From positions 102,589,759 to 102,653,758 of the forward strand of contig NC_080578.1 of the NCBI RefSeq assembly GCF_029962835.1: 64,000 nucleotides of DNA, in the 5' to 3' direction. The notes beneath the pieces were generated by a model that was not told the DNA's origin, ran no database searches, and saw only the letters and a list, made by a program, of their open reading frames with translations. Numbering within the stretch: position 1 is the stretch's first letter; each line of letters begins with the position of its first letter. The position numbers were made by a program, and so were the translations under genes. Of the stretch, positions 53,480 to 64,000 are shown in pieces. Source of the stretch: Magnolia sinica (taxonomy: Eukaryota > Streptophyta > Magnoliopsida > Magnoliales > Magnoliaceae).

Positions 53480-54220
53480 GTGGCCCACCTGCATTTAGCA
53501 TGGTGCGGCCCATTGTGATGTGTGTCGTGGACCTCTTGAAATGGGCGTGGCCCACCTGCCTTCAGGCAGGGTGCAGCTCACCTAAGTGTAGTGAGGCCCG
53601 CCAGTGGTGCAACCCACCCATGTACACGGCCCAAGATTGGCTAGGCAGGCCATCTGTGAGGCTCTCAAAAGGGAAGGTTGGCTCACTCTAGCTCCCAATT
53701 TCAGCCTGAACTGGGCTCGATCAGGGCCCACATCTGTTGTCCCTAGCTGACCCAAAAATTGAGCCATGGTGGGCCCTGTTTGGCCCTAACACAGCAGCCC
53801 ACCAGCTACATGAATGAGGCCCACTGGGTATGTACGGCCCGTCAGGGTTGTGAGCTAAGGTGAGGCCCACTGCTGGGCGTGGCCCTCCATATCTGGGGTG
53901 TAGCCCATTTGACATTGAAGTGGGACCCACTACAGAGTGCGGTCCACCTGAAGTTTGGGTCGAGTGAGGTCCACCATTGTATGCATGGTGAGGCCCACTA
54001 GGTTGGCCGTGGTGCGGCCCACTGAGATGGATCTCAGGTGCGGCCCACCCTGCTCTCAAACCAGGTGCAGCCCAACTGCTATGCATGTTGTGGCCCACCA
54101 ACATTCGGCATGGTGCGGCCCACCTATTTCGATTTCAAGGTGCGGCCCAACTGAGGCTATAGTGGGGCCCATTATCATACATGGTGTGGCCCACCAGAAA
54201 TTGTATATGGCCCAATAGGC
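53480..54220. repeat. Degenerate array of GGTGCGGCCCACC-type words
   Basis: About two dozen copies of 'g-tgcggcccacc' or 'ggtgaggcccac' occur at irregular spacing of 20-45 bases. The same kind of array is at 61670-61880 in the neighbouring LTR copy. It creates long Gly/His/Pro-rich false frames. Confidence 0.75.
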
Positions 54221-55072
54221 CCGTTCTCAGTCCGGCTGAGAGCTACGTCTGTGCAGCTCGTCCGATCGTGGCCAGCAACGGCGTCCCGAGCTCCTACACG
54301 TACCAACAAGAGCGCCCTGGGCTTCTGCTCGTACCAGTCCTGCCTGGGGTCCGATCCCGATCCTTGATCATGGCCCACCGGAGTTGGTTTCGGTCCATCT
54401 CTTGGACCGACTCCCTGCTCACAAGCTGTCCCAGTTTGAGACCGAATCTGGCCCGATTTCAACTCAAAACAAAGCTTCGGTTCTACCTGGTTTTGGCCTG
54501 ACGCACGACCATTGTTTGGCCTAGTCCTGGCCCGAAATGGGTGCTGCAGTTGGGTCGGACGTCAACCCCAAGGCATTGTTATCACATGGTCTGTCTTCAG
54601 CCCAAAATAGAGCCACTGATCGGCTCAGTTTCAGATTAAAACAGAGACCCAACTTACTATTTCCTCAGTCCGTCTCACAACCATTAATTGGCTGGTCTCC
54701 AACCCGAACCTGAGTCGGTTTCGAAGCTTTACAGAGAGCTCAAAATAAAGCTTCAAATGGGGCCTGAATTGGTGCCCTGATTGACTGCATTGCAACCTGA
54801 AGCGGGGCAATTTCTTGGCTTAACTCCAGCACCCAAACGCCACTGCTGCTGGACCGAACTTAGCCATTGCTTGGCCTGGTTTTGGTCCGAGCAAGTGTTG
54901 CCTTTATCTAGTTTGAAAACTACAGGGAGATGAGAAGAAACGGTCACCTGAGCTACTGCTCTCTTCTCCCTCAACTGTGCTGCTGCAACAGGGTGCCGGA
55001 CCTCCCTGTTTTCTCTCTCTCTTTCCCTCTCTTTCTTCTCCTTCTCGGTCCGAATCCCAAGAGCTTTGTGCT

Positions 55073-55082
55073 CTATATATAG
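55073..55082 (-). promoter_or_regulatory. TATA motif of the nested LTR
   Basis: TATATATAG on the minus strand, followed leftward by a GA-rich leader, at the same relative place as the motif at 63227-63235 in the sister LTR. Confidence 0.45.
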
Positions 55083-56117
55083 CCAGGGAGGGGAGGCTTC
55101 AACGGTCGGATCACCATGCAGCCAACGAACGGCCGCGATTCCCCAGTCCCTATCTTTCCCAAAAGAGGAAGGTCTTCTCTCTCACTCCTTCCACAGGCCG
55201 TGCCTGGCTATTTTTAGCAAGAGAAAAAGCACGCCTCCAATAGGAAAATGGACGGATGGGATTACACGATCGGACCGATCGTGAGCCGTCCAACAGATTT
55301 CATTGTGGTCCCCACTCTCGGATGCCTTCCACATGTAATGCGTTGGATGGCCATAACCTATCTCCTACGTCCGTTTACCAGGGACCGAAAGGCTATACGG
55401 TTTTGTTAAGTTGGGCCCCGTAGAGGATTTGAACGGCTCAGATGGCCCGAAAAGTGGCCATGGTGGGCCACCTAGGAGCTCAAAGATCAGCTATTTGAAC
55501 TCTGTTTTGGCGGTTTTGCTCTCATTTTCAAAAGAGCTCGGTCAAAGTTCATTTGACCGAGCCAGTAGTCCCAGTGTAAGTCGTGTGCACATGTATGGGG
55601 TGCACGTGCACTCCGTGAGAGGGCCCATCGTGATGGTTGTGTCAAATCCATTCCGTCCATTTTTCTGGAGACCCAGGAATAGGGGTCTTGGCCCATTTTT
55701 GGTGCTGGGCCAAGGCCCAGGTGGGCCGTTACCCACTTCTTTGGGCTATTATCGACCCATATGACGCGATCCGTTGATCGGGTGGGCCTGATTCTAGTTT
55801 TTTATGGTTAATATAAGGTACTTGCTACGATGAGGGCTTGGTTTGTTATCAACTAACTCTCAAGTGTTGGTGACAAGTGTGTTGTACCAATATAAATCGA
55901 CATAATGGCTTAAATTTAGAGTGTTCGAATAGCCTCACCTTCTTGACTGTCGTAGGGCGCGTCTTGGCTCCTAGAGACCCTAATGGATGGCCTTAATATT
56001 GACTGGAATCCCCATCCTATATATGTTGAGTTCAAGGTATTTGGTTAATCCAATCTGATTTAGGTTGATGTGGGTTTAAAGGGTAACACTCGTGTTCCAA
56101 AGGTACGAGGTGTTACA

Positions 56118-59100
56118 ATAACTGTAACTCATAATATATGTATACACTTACGATATCATTAATATAAATTACAAAATCTATAATACATGAAAATAAAATA
56201 TACTAGAAAAAGTTACAATGAATAACATATTTCAAACAATTTAAAAACTTATATGAAATTAAAACATACACATATGTAACCCTACAAATAATGTACAAAT
56301 AATATATACATTAATCTTTGCTTGCTAATATTCGTACAATTTACATGTTAACAACTTGTGATAATATAAAATATATAAGTGATAGTAATAATGATAATAA
56401 TAATAGTAATAATAATACTAATAATAAATAACATTATTAAGAGTGGTGTAACATGATATTTAGTGTTATAAAAACATAACAGATCATATATCCATAATCT
56501 AACTAGTGATTTCTAGCTTGAGTGGTCCCATGAACCCTTTTAACTATTGACGTTCGATTTCGGGAAGATCCGGTCGTTAGATCGACGGAAATCTACCATT
56601 AGAACTAGGAATCAATCTGCATGGCCCACCTGAGCTTGGGATCCACCGGATCGTTGACCAAAGTCTCTTATAAGGCCCACGAAGTGGAATGAACAAAGTG
56701 GATGGGCCGATGCATCGACGTGGATCCCACGATGAACTAGGTGTGCACTACTGTGATCGTGCACTCACGGTGCACTGAGCTGAGAAGCTCAGTCAGACTG
56801 CGCTGACATGAAATTTCTCTAAAAAGAGAGATTTCTCCCTCTCCTCAGTTGCACCAGCCGACGGACGCACGTCGTGTTCCTTGATTGGTGGCCCACCTAC
56901 GTTGACCATCTGGACAATCCAAACTGCCCATCTGGTGCAGACAATCATTCTGACCAAACCCCACCAAATCCTATGCCTGGGATCACGTGTGCATGCGCAC
57001 AATCCCTATTGCAAATGGGTCCTATAAACACTCGTTTCTAGAAATGGAAACTGTTCTCCGTGTAAACACGCTGGTGATCCGCGTGAGAGGTGTTCGGCAC
57101 AATCTAGAACGTCTAAACAAGCGAAATCTTGGTCGTCCATTGCTTAGGGTTCTACTAACAAAACCACTACCGGTTTCCATCCTACCCACCGGATTTGAAA
57201 ATGGTTTCAGCCAGAGCAAATCCAAACCGTTTATTCTCAATCTAACGGTTCTAGAATGATAGGGTGAACCATAAAATGGGAGAGGATTAACCAACGACTC
57301 TCTTGCTCCATCTCTTGCGGCCGTCCGAGAGAAAGCCTAGCCGCAACCTCCTCCATTTGATCCCACCAACCTAACCACCTCCAACCTTCGAAAAAGCTCG
57401 TCTATAAGCTTTCTAGGGCCTATACAGGTTGTCCCGACAGAATGGATTGGAGGAAGAAGCCGGGAAACAAGAAATGCCATTAATGGCAGCCATCTTCTTC
57501 TTCGTCCAAACTGCAACGGGGTCATTTTAAGTAAGGTCGAACCGAGTCGTCTAAGGTTGTTGATCCTTCCAACGGAAGGAAAAGAAGAGAGAAACTGGAA
57601 GAGAGGAAGAAAACAGAAGAAGCAAGAAGAGAGGAGAAAATGGGGTGGTGTGGTTGTCACACTGCACCACCGTGACCGGCCGTCCCGGGCTGTGGGTTGG
57701 GTCTATTGAGTTGGTCCAGATGCTCTTAGACCTGCAGCAGCAGGGGTGAGGAGAAGAAAGAGAAGAGAGAATGGAAAGAGAAGAAATAGAGGGAGAAAGA
57801 GGAGGTGCGTGTTGCACCAACTTGAACCGAGCCGAGTTCGACTCGCTAAGGGGTTGAGTTCGAGTTCAGGTCGAGCCAGTTGGGTCGAGTTGGCTTGGGT
57901 CTGCTCCAGACCTCACTGGAGTCCTAGCAGATGGGTGAGAATAGAAAGGAGAAGAAGAAGAAGGAAAGCAGGGAGTTGAGTCGGGTTTGCTGGCGAGTCA
58001 ACTGGGGTCGACTCGGTTCGAGTCACAGCTCGAACCAGTCAGCTTTCTTGCTGGAGTTTTCCAGCAGTAGGAGAAGAAGGAAGGAAAGAGAAAGAAGGAA
58101 GAAGAGCGGTTGGTTGAGTCGAGTCAACTCAGCTGGAACCGAGTCAACAAGGTGAGTCCACGTTCTTCCTTCCATATTGAAGTTTTTCGATTACAATTAG
58201 CAATGTTATCATTATTATCATTAATAGGATTATTAATATTAAGAATGATTATACTACCTATACTAATGTTAGTTATTACAAACAAATTGCCATTGTTAAA
58301 TATAAATACTTTATTCTTCACTCTTAAATATTATTATTGTTAGTAGAGCATATTATTTATTTTCATCGCAATGACTATTAATGTCACATCAATAATATTA
58401 ATTATTTCCTTAATGTTAATGATCACCATGAAATTATTAATATTATTAATGTCATGGTCAATAATACACCGATTAACGCTTGAATCCTAGAATCTAAGCA
58501 TTTAACAAAACCCTAGGATGAAATCCTAAAAGCTAGGTAATCAAAACCCTAGGTTAAGACCCTAACCCTAAATAGTGTATAAGCTTGGATCTAATTGTAC
58601 AACTTCACGATTGATGGTAGGAATTGATTCCAAGAAAACACGCATTTCGTAGCGATGGTGAAGGCGATTCAAACATAAGGTGATGATTTTCTTCCCCATG
58701 AGCTTTCCATCTCTAAACTGGATTAAGGATAGTTTTTCTTGGCAGTTGTAAATGATATCCTATGAGTGGATGATCATTCGACTTGCTTAAATACATGCCT
58801 TATAATTGTACTTAGCCATTGGTTGACTATTGAATAGATATTTTGGAAATGATTAAATCTCTAACATTTTTTTATCACCGATCATGGATCCGATCCTTTG
58901 ATTAGTTTACCATTATCACATGTTTTAGAAAGTCATTAAATCACATGATTGTCTTATCTAAAAGTACGTCCTAGATTCATCAAAGAATTTGATTAGTTTT
59001 GCTAGAACTATATATTTAGAACTGAATCATGTTTATATCTTTATGTATCATATGATTATATTGGTTGCAAGTCACGTAATGATTGAAACCTCTCTATGAA

Positions 59101-59762
59101 AACTCATATTAAAAGAGAGTCCGAGCTTAGGGTGTAACGAAACGGATGTGATGAATATACCCTCAACATGAAAGTTATAATTAGTGGCGATTGAATTATG
59201 GGGCTCACCATCTATGGAGTGATTCCACTTACCTGACTGTGGAGTGAACCACACCATGTTTATACTCACCAATGTTTACTCGCATTGATCCATACATACC
59301 GTCTTACTTTAATCGTTGTATTTAATGATTTCTACATTTCATTCCTAGTCAGCATACAGTGGTGGTTCCCTAATATTGAGAATTGATTAGCCACGTGTTG
59401 ATGGGTTCGATACACACCCTAAGGCGGTAGCCTCATGAGCCGGGGATGGCGGTATGAGACCTATGCCTGAGTTGTCGGCCTACGCTGGTGAAAAGCCCCC
59501 GTAGTGACCTTGAGCTTACCTAAAATGGTTGATTATAACTGGACTAATAATGGTTGGCTAATCATGCATACATGGCACAGACCAGCGTCTATCGCTATCG
59601 TATATGATGTACGTATTTTTTCGACTGGTTGAGCATTCCCAGGTCGATGATTACATGGGTGACGATCCCAAATTCCACACGGATGAGCATCCCCGGGGCG
59701 TTGATTACATGGGTGACGAGCCCAAATTCAGCATGGATGAGCATCCTCGGGGCATTGATTAG
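56118..59762 (+). mobile_element. Remainder of the plus-oriented LTR
   Basis: Continues the LTR started at 51191 after the nested insertion. It runs through an AT-rich part (56118-56500), MITE-like words, a GA-rich leader zone (57540-58110) and the left arm of the large inverted repeat (58678-59762). It stops abruptly inside the 54-bp repeats at 59762, where the next LTR begins. Open frames here (for example 57022-57294, both strands) show no protein character. Confidence 0.5.
59640..59762. repeat. 54-bp minisatellite, about 2.3 units (left arm)
   Basis: Units contain 'acatgggtgacga' and 'ggatgagcatcc'. They are the inverse of the units at 60185-60370. Confidence 0.85.
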
Positions 59763-60184
59763 CAGATAAGCGTAAAATGGACAAGTCAACATAAAGGAAA
59801 ATTTTCATTTATATTTAAAATATACAAGAGATTGCCCATAATGACTTATACAAACCAATGTCTCTACATTAACAATTACAAGATTTACATGATTTGATAT
59901 ATGGAGAATAACAAAAGCATACAAATGTCAGCCGCAAAATCGCGCAGCTCCTCTTAGCAATACAGCCGAGCATCCATGGCACTTATGCCCGGCTCCTCAT
60001 CAGTCTGAATCTGAAAATCACTTAAGCCACCTGTGCTACCTGTACGGTTATATATTTGATGGATGAGTGGCCAACTCAGTATGAATTTTTCTCAAGATTA
60101 CACACCGCTACCCTAGATAAGGAATAGCATAAAAGATACAGGCAAGCAAAATATAGTGAATGCAGTCTTGTATATGCATGGATG

Positions 60185-60370
60185 CGTGAATGCAATCGAT
60201 GCCCTGGGGATGCTCATCTCTGTGGAATTTGGGCTCGTCACCCATGCAATCAATGCCCTGGGAATGCTCATCCATGCGGAATTTGGGCTCGTCACCCAGG
60301 CAATCAACGCCCTGAGGATGCTCATCCGTGCGGAATTTGGGCTCATCACTCATGCAGTCATCGACTTCGG
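60185..60370. repeat. 54-bp minisatellite, about 3.5 units (right arm)
   Basis: Units of 54 bp built on 'gcggaatttgggctcgtcac' and 'atgcaatcaatgccctggg'. Three nearly identical units and a partial fourth. The unit length is a multiple of three, which is why open frames run through it. Confidence 0.92.
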
Positions 60371-61949
60371 AATGCTTAACCAATCAGAAAAATACGTACA
60401 TCACGTAAGATAGAGATAGACGTTGGTTTGTGTCATGTATGCATGATTAGCCAAATATTATTAGTCCAGTTACAATCAACCATTTTAGGTAAGCTCAAGG
60501 TCACTACGGGGGCTTTTCACCAGCGTAGGCCAACAGCTTAGGCATTGGTCCCATACCACCACCCCCAGCTCATGAGGCTACCGCCTTAAGGTGTGTATAG
60601 AACACATCAACACATGGCCAATCAATTCTCAATATTAGGGAACTACCACCGTATGCTGACTAGGAATGAAAAGTAGAAATCATTAAATACAGCGACTAAA
60701 GTAAGACGGTATGTATGGATCAATGCGAGTAAACAGCTGTAAGTATAAACATGGTGCGGTTCACTCCACAGTCAGGTGAGTGGAATCACTCCATAGATGG
60801 TGAGCCCCATAATTCAATTGCCACTAATTATAACATCCACGTTTACGGTCGATTCATCACATCCGTTCCGTTACACCCTAAGCTCGGACTCTCTTTTAAT
60901 AGGAGTTTTCATAGAGAGGTTTCAATCATTATGTGACTTGCAACCAACATAATCATATGATACATAAAGATATAAACATGATTCAGTTCTAAGCATATAG
61001 TTCTAGCAAAACTAATCAAATGCTTCGATGAATCTAGGACGAACTTTTAGATAAGACAATCATGTGATTTAATAAATTTCTAAAACATGTGATAATGGTA
61101 AACTAATCAAATGATCGGATTCATGATCGGTGATAAAAAAAAAAAGTTAGAGATTTAATCATTTCCAAAATATCTGTTCAATAGTCAACCAATGGCTAAG
61201 TACAATTATAAGGCATGTATTTAAGCAAGCAAGTCGAATGATCATCCACTCCTAGGATATCATTTACAACTGCCAAGAAAACTATCCTTAATCTAGTTTA
61301 GAGATGGAAAGCTCAAGGGGAAGAAAATCATCACCTATGGGCCGTAGTCCCTTTCTTGATTCAAATCACCGCGTGAAGTTGGTGGCTCCAAGTCACTCAA
61401 ATAGTACCATAGAGAATTTGTATGCATTAGATAATAACTTCTAATCATATTGAAGGTTTGTGGGGGGTTAAAGGACCTATGAGAATTAATGGGCTTGCTT
61501 TAGAGCGGCTGGGCCTACCAGATCTTGCCCTTAAAATGGCCCAAATTTGGGCCTGGGATTTGTTCCAATTTCAGGTCCAGTTTGGCCCAACGTTCGAGGC
61601 CTGAGCTGTGCCTGGTTCGACCCAGCCTGGTGGTCCCAAGAGTGGCCCAAAACTCGACCATGCTTACCAGATTCATGTGAGGCCCACAGCACCTTAAATG
61701 AAGTGCGGCCCACTAGTTTTGAGTGTGGTGCGGCCCACCCATTTGTAATGTGCAACCTACCTGGTTACGGGACGTGGCCCACCTGATTTTATAAGGTGCA
61801 ACCCACCTGCTGCAGTGTGTAGCCCACCTGTTTACACAGGGTGCGGCCTAGCTGCAGTTTGAGGTGAGGCCCACATGTTTTTGAAGTTTGTTTGGGCCCA
61901 CGTGGAGGTTCATTTTTCTGGGCCGTTTTTGGCCCAAAATGTTGTCCTT

Positions 61950-62450
61950 AAGCTGAATTTTCAGCTGCAAATCTCAGCTTTTTTCAAGCAGAACATTCAG
62001 CTATCCACTAGTTGAAATCTCAGCCACTTTCAAGCCGATTTTCGCCTGTTTTCAAGCTCAAAATTTCAGCTATTTGCAAGCAGAAAAACGGCTATTATCA
62101 GGCTGATTTTTCAACCATTTACAATCAAATTTCCAGCCATTATCATGCCTGGATTCCAGCCCGTTTTCAGCGTGGTATCAGGCCTAATTTTTCAGCCTGT
62201 TTGCATGGTCGGATGCGGCTAGGTTCCGGCCATCTTTTTAAGCTGGATTTTCAGCTATTTAACAGGCTGGTTTTCAGCTATTTATCAGGCTGATTTTCAG
62301 CTATTTTTAAGCTGGATTTTCAGCTATTTAACAGGCCGGTTTTCAGCTATTTATCAGGCTGATTTTCAGCTATTTTTAAGGTGGATTTTCAGCTATTTAA
62401 CAGGCCGGTTTTCAGCTACTTATCAAGCTGATTTTCAGCTCATACCACAA
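61950..62450. repeat. 23-bp tandem repeat organised in 69-bp higher-order units
   Basis: Monomers of the form 'attttcagctatttatcaggctg' recur throughout. From 62240 to 62440 three slightly different monomers (ending aacagg-, atcagg- and tttaag-) alternate in fixed order. The segment 'aagctggattttcagct' or its variant therefore recurs at 62240, 62309 and 62378, exactly 69 bases apart. The left part (61950-62235) is degenerate. Confidence 0.9.
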
Positions 62451-63024
62451 CCCAAAACGTGGTTGAATAACGGCCCAGCTAGGATCTGTTTTTCAGCCTG
62501 TTGCAGGGTCAGTTGAAGGATGTTTTCAGTTGGCTGTTTTTCCTTTTAAACCATGGCTCTTTTGAGGGCTGTTTCGCCTCATATGGTGGCCCATTAAAAT
62601 GGTCGTTTGCACCAGGTTATACGGCCTGCTGGGAGCCATTTTTGGCCTGACTGAGAGCCCTTGTTTCGGCCCAAGGTTCGGTCCATTTCTCTGCTCAGAT
62701 CAGGGTCCAGTCGGGACCTTATTTCAACCCAAACCCAGGTCCCGTTGAGAGCTGTTTTCAGCTCTTTACAGGGACCACTTACAAGCCACCTTCAGCCCAT
62801 TATAGAGCCCAAATAGAGCCCCTTTTTGGCTCTCTGTATGGACCTGCTAGTGGGGTGCTTGCAGCCTGAAACAGTCCTATTAGGGGGCTGTTTTCAACTT
62901 TGAACAGGACCTGATGGAGTGTTGGGTTTTAGCTTAGCTTGGAGCTTCAAGAGGTTAGAGGGGAAAAAGTTACCTGCCAAGGTCGAGCTAGACTCGAACT
63001 GAGGATGGAACGTACACACCCACA

Positions 63025-63028
<4 letters not shown>

Positions 63029-63070
<42 letters not shown>
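63029..63070. repeat. (CT)n microsatellite
   Basis: About 21 CT units in the leader zone of the minus-oriented LTR. Confidence 0.95.
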
Positions 63071-63072
<2 letters not shown>

Positions 63073-63226
63073 ATGTGCTGCAGGTCAGCACTGATCCGAC
63101 TCAGTCTGATTCGTGCGGGCTGAGTTGGTGCAGTAGAGCACCGAGTCACCTTGCTCACTCGCTCTCCTCACTCTCTCTTTCTCTCCTTTTCTCTTCTCTG
63201 GTGTGAGTTCTGAAGGGAACTGAGCC

Positions 63227-63235
63227 CTTTTTATA
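63227..63235 (-). promoter_or_regulatory. TATA motif of the minus-oriented LTR
   Basis: TATAAAAAG on the minus strand, followed leftward by a GA-rich leader, a normal LTR promoter layout. Confidence 0.5.
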
Positions 63236-64000
63236 GGCAGGGAGAGGGGGTGACCGACGGTTGGCAAGTGTCCCCCACTTCCAATGGTTGGGATTTAAGG
63301 GTGGGCGCGCATGGGCCCATCCATGTGTGGGGATGCACAGCTGGTGCCCTGGGCCACCCAAAAATGCATCCACCTGGCCTGGTGGGGTCCATCTCGCGAT
63401 CAAGGTTGGATGGGTTATTGAGGAAGATGACCCATCCATTAACGGTGGATTGTTGCTTTGGGGGTTTTAGGGCAATCCGGACAGTTTGAGCGGACTGGAT
63501 ACGGCCCATAAACGGTGTAGGGTCCACTTTTCAGATCACAGATGTGGATCTTGATCTATCTCATAAGAAAAATCTGTTTTCTCCTCTCCTTCTCATGAGA
63601 TGAGATAGGTGAGCTTCTCATCTCGTACCACCCTACTGGGAGGGCTAGTATGGCTCCACGTGGCCCCATTAGACGGCCCTAATGGTGCCAGCCTCCTATT
63701 GCCAAAAATGGGATTCCTACTTTTTCTTCCTTAAAGCTTGCCTAGCCTTTTTTGGTCATGAAGAGACCTTCCCCAGCTGGTTCATGGGAGGCTAAAATCC
63801 TCTGGATAAAGAGGATGCTGGCTTGCAAGTGAAGCCACCTGATGGTCCCCCATCTTGGATCCTAGCCACATATGAAGGAAACGGACGGTTCAGACCCAAC
63901 TCCCCCATTTCTAAGCATGGGCCCAAATACCTATACCGTTTTAGTTGGGCGGACCCCACGAGAAAAGTGGACAGTTTGGACAGTCCGGAAAGTGGCCAGG

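Larger units (their letters stand above)
51885..56117 (-). mobile_element. About 4.2-kb LTR, minus orientation, nested in another LTR
   Basis: Read on the minus strand it begins TGTAACACCTCGTACC (56117) and ends …GGGGCGTTACG (51885). The flanks GTAAC (51880-51884) and ATAAC (56118-56122) agree in four of five bases. A TATA motif on the minus strand (55073-55082) precedes a purine-rich leader, which sets the orientation. Other contents are arrays of GTGCGGCCCACC-like words (53480-54220) and one copy of the 54-bp unit (52390-52450). No coding frame. The size is like Del/Tekay-type LTRs, but I cannot prove the family. Confidence 0.65.
58678..61335. repeat. Large inverted repeat, arms about 1.1 kb, spacer about 0.4 kb
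   Basis: 58678-59762 and about 60185-61335 are reverse complements, for example 'gatgattttcttcccc' against 'ggggaagaaaatcatc', and 'agagagtccgagcttagggt' against 'accctaagctcggactctct'. The spacer 59763-60185 belongs to the right-hand LTR only. The same LTR segment occurs a third time at 52290-53150. Confidence 0.88.
59763..64000 (-). mobile_element. Minus-oriented LTR of the same family, runs off the window
   Basis: Homologous segment by segment to 51990-55760: 54-bp repeats, the 'gaaaatcatcacc' block, the GCGGCCCACC array (61670-61880), then a GA/CT leader zone with TATA (63227-63235). No coding frame. The outer end lies beyond 64000. Confidence 0.6.

Noticed and set aside
53721-54501. Frames of 90-130 codons rich in Gly, Pro and His
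   Set aside because: They translate the GCGGCCCACC word array in the LTR; no protein family.
57022-57294. Ninety-codon frames on both strands in the same place
   Set aside because: Mutually antisense, within an LTR, no family resemblance.
60108-60413. Repetitive 18-residue open frames in three registers
   Set aside because: The 54-bp minisatellite has a length divisible by three, so all frames stay open; three registers on two strands cannot all be coding.

Overview
The window is nuclear DNA from a plant. It has introns with GT/AG borders, En/Spm-CACTA, hAT, copia, gypsy, L1 and RTE elements, and long microsatellites. The many short elements built on phrases such as 'gtgggccccaccatgatgtatg' remind me of magnoliid genomes (Lauraceae or Magnoliaceae types), but that is only an impression. 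Most of the sequence is transposable elements, many nested. I see one well-supported host gene, one host-type pseudogene and several host gene fragments carried inside a transposon.

Layout. 1-7715: most of a CACTA element cut by the window edge, with a frameshifted TNP2-type transposase gene, a decayed second (TNP1/ENP1-like) gene and a subterminal array of GCGACGGA motifs. 7716-15845: intergenic DNA holding a complete 1.5-kb hAT element with a perfect 8-bp target duplication, a truncated second copy, a CACTA relic seen against a paralogous site that lacks it, and a 568-bp hAT element with a perfect 8-bp duplication. 16476-24107: a second CACTA element of 7.6 kb, flanked by ATT on both sides, with no transposase that I can find. 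It is filled with pieces of unrelated host genes (DUF4408 protein, AGD14-like ArfGAP, SEC12/PHF1-like WD40 protein, actin, GT47 glycosyltransferase and unidentified exons). I read it as a Pack-CACTA (transduplicating) element, and it is the most interesting object here. 24689-25673: an intronless plant carboxylesterase broken by one stop and one frameshift.

25845-35100: MITEs, an L1 LINE 3' end, a minus-strand copia 5' end (LTR, primer-binding site, gag), a minus-strand gypsy gag/LTR relic and a 390-bp-arm inverted repeat. 35210-41720: ten exons of a plus-strand gene for a DWNN/zinc-knuckle/RING-type protein (RBBP6 family, PQT3-like E3 ligase). Its intron 1 carries a solo LTR and two tail-to-tail RTE LINE ends, and intron 6 a CT microsatellite of about 340 bp. 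The 3' end of the gene was not found. 44030-50527: a minus-strand gypsy pol (RT end, RNase H, integrase) whose RNase H is split by a 3-kb LTR, and whose integrase runs into a plant-mobile-domain pseudogene. 50528-64000: LTR on LTR. A 4.2-kb minus-oriented LTR sits inside a plus-oriented LTR, followed by another minus-oriented LTR, which makes a 1.1-kb-arm inverted repeat with 54-bp and 23/69-bp tandem repeats.

The PQT3-like gene is the only locus likely to make a cellular protein. All other coding sequence is transposon-derived or broken.
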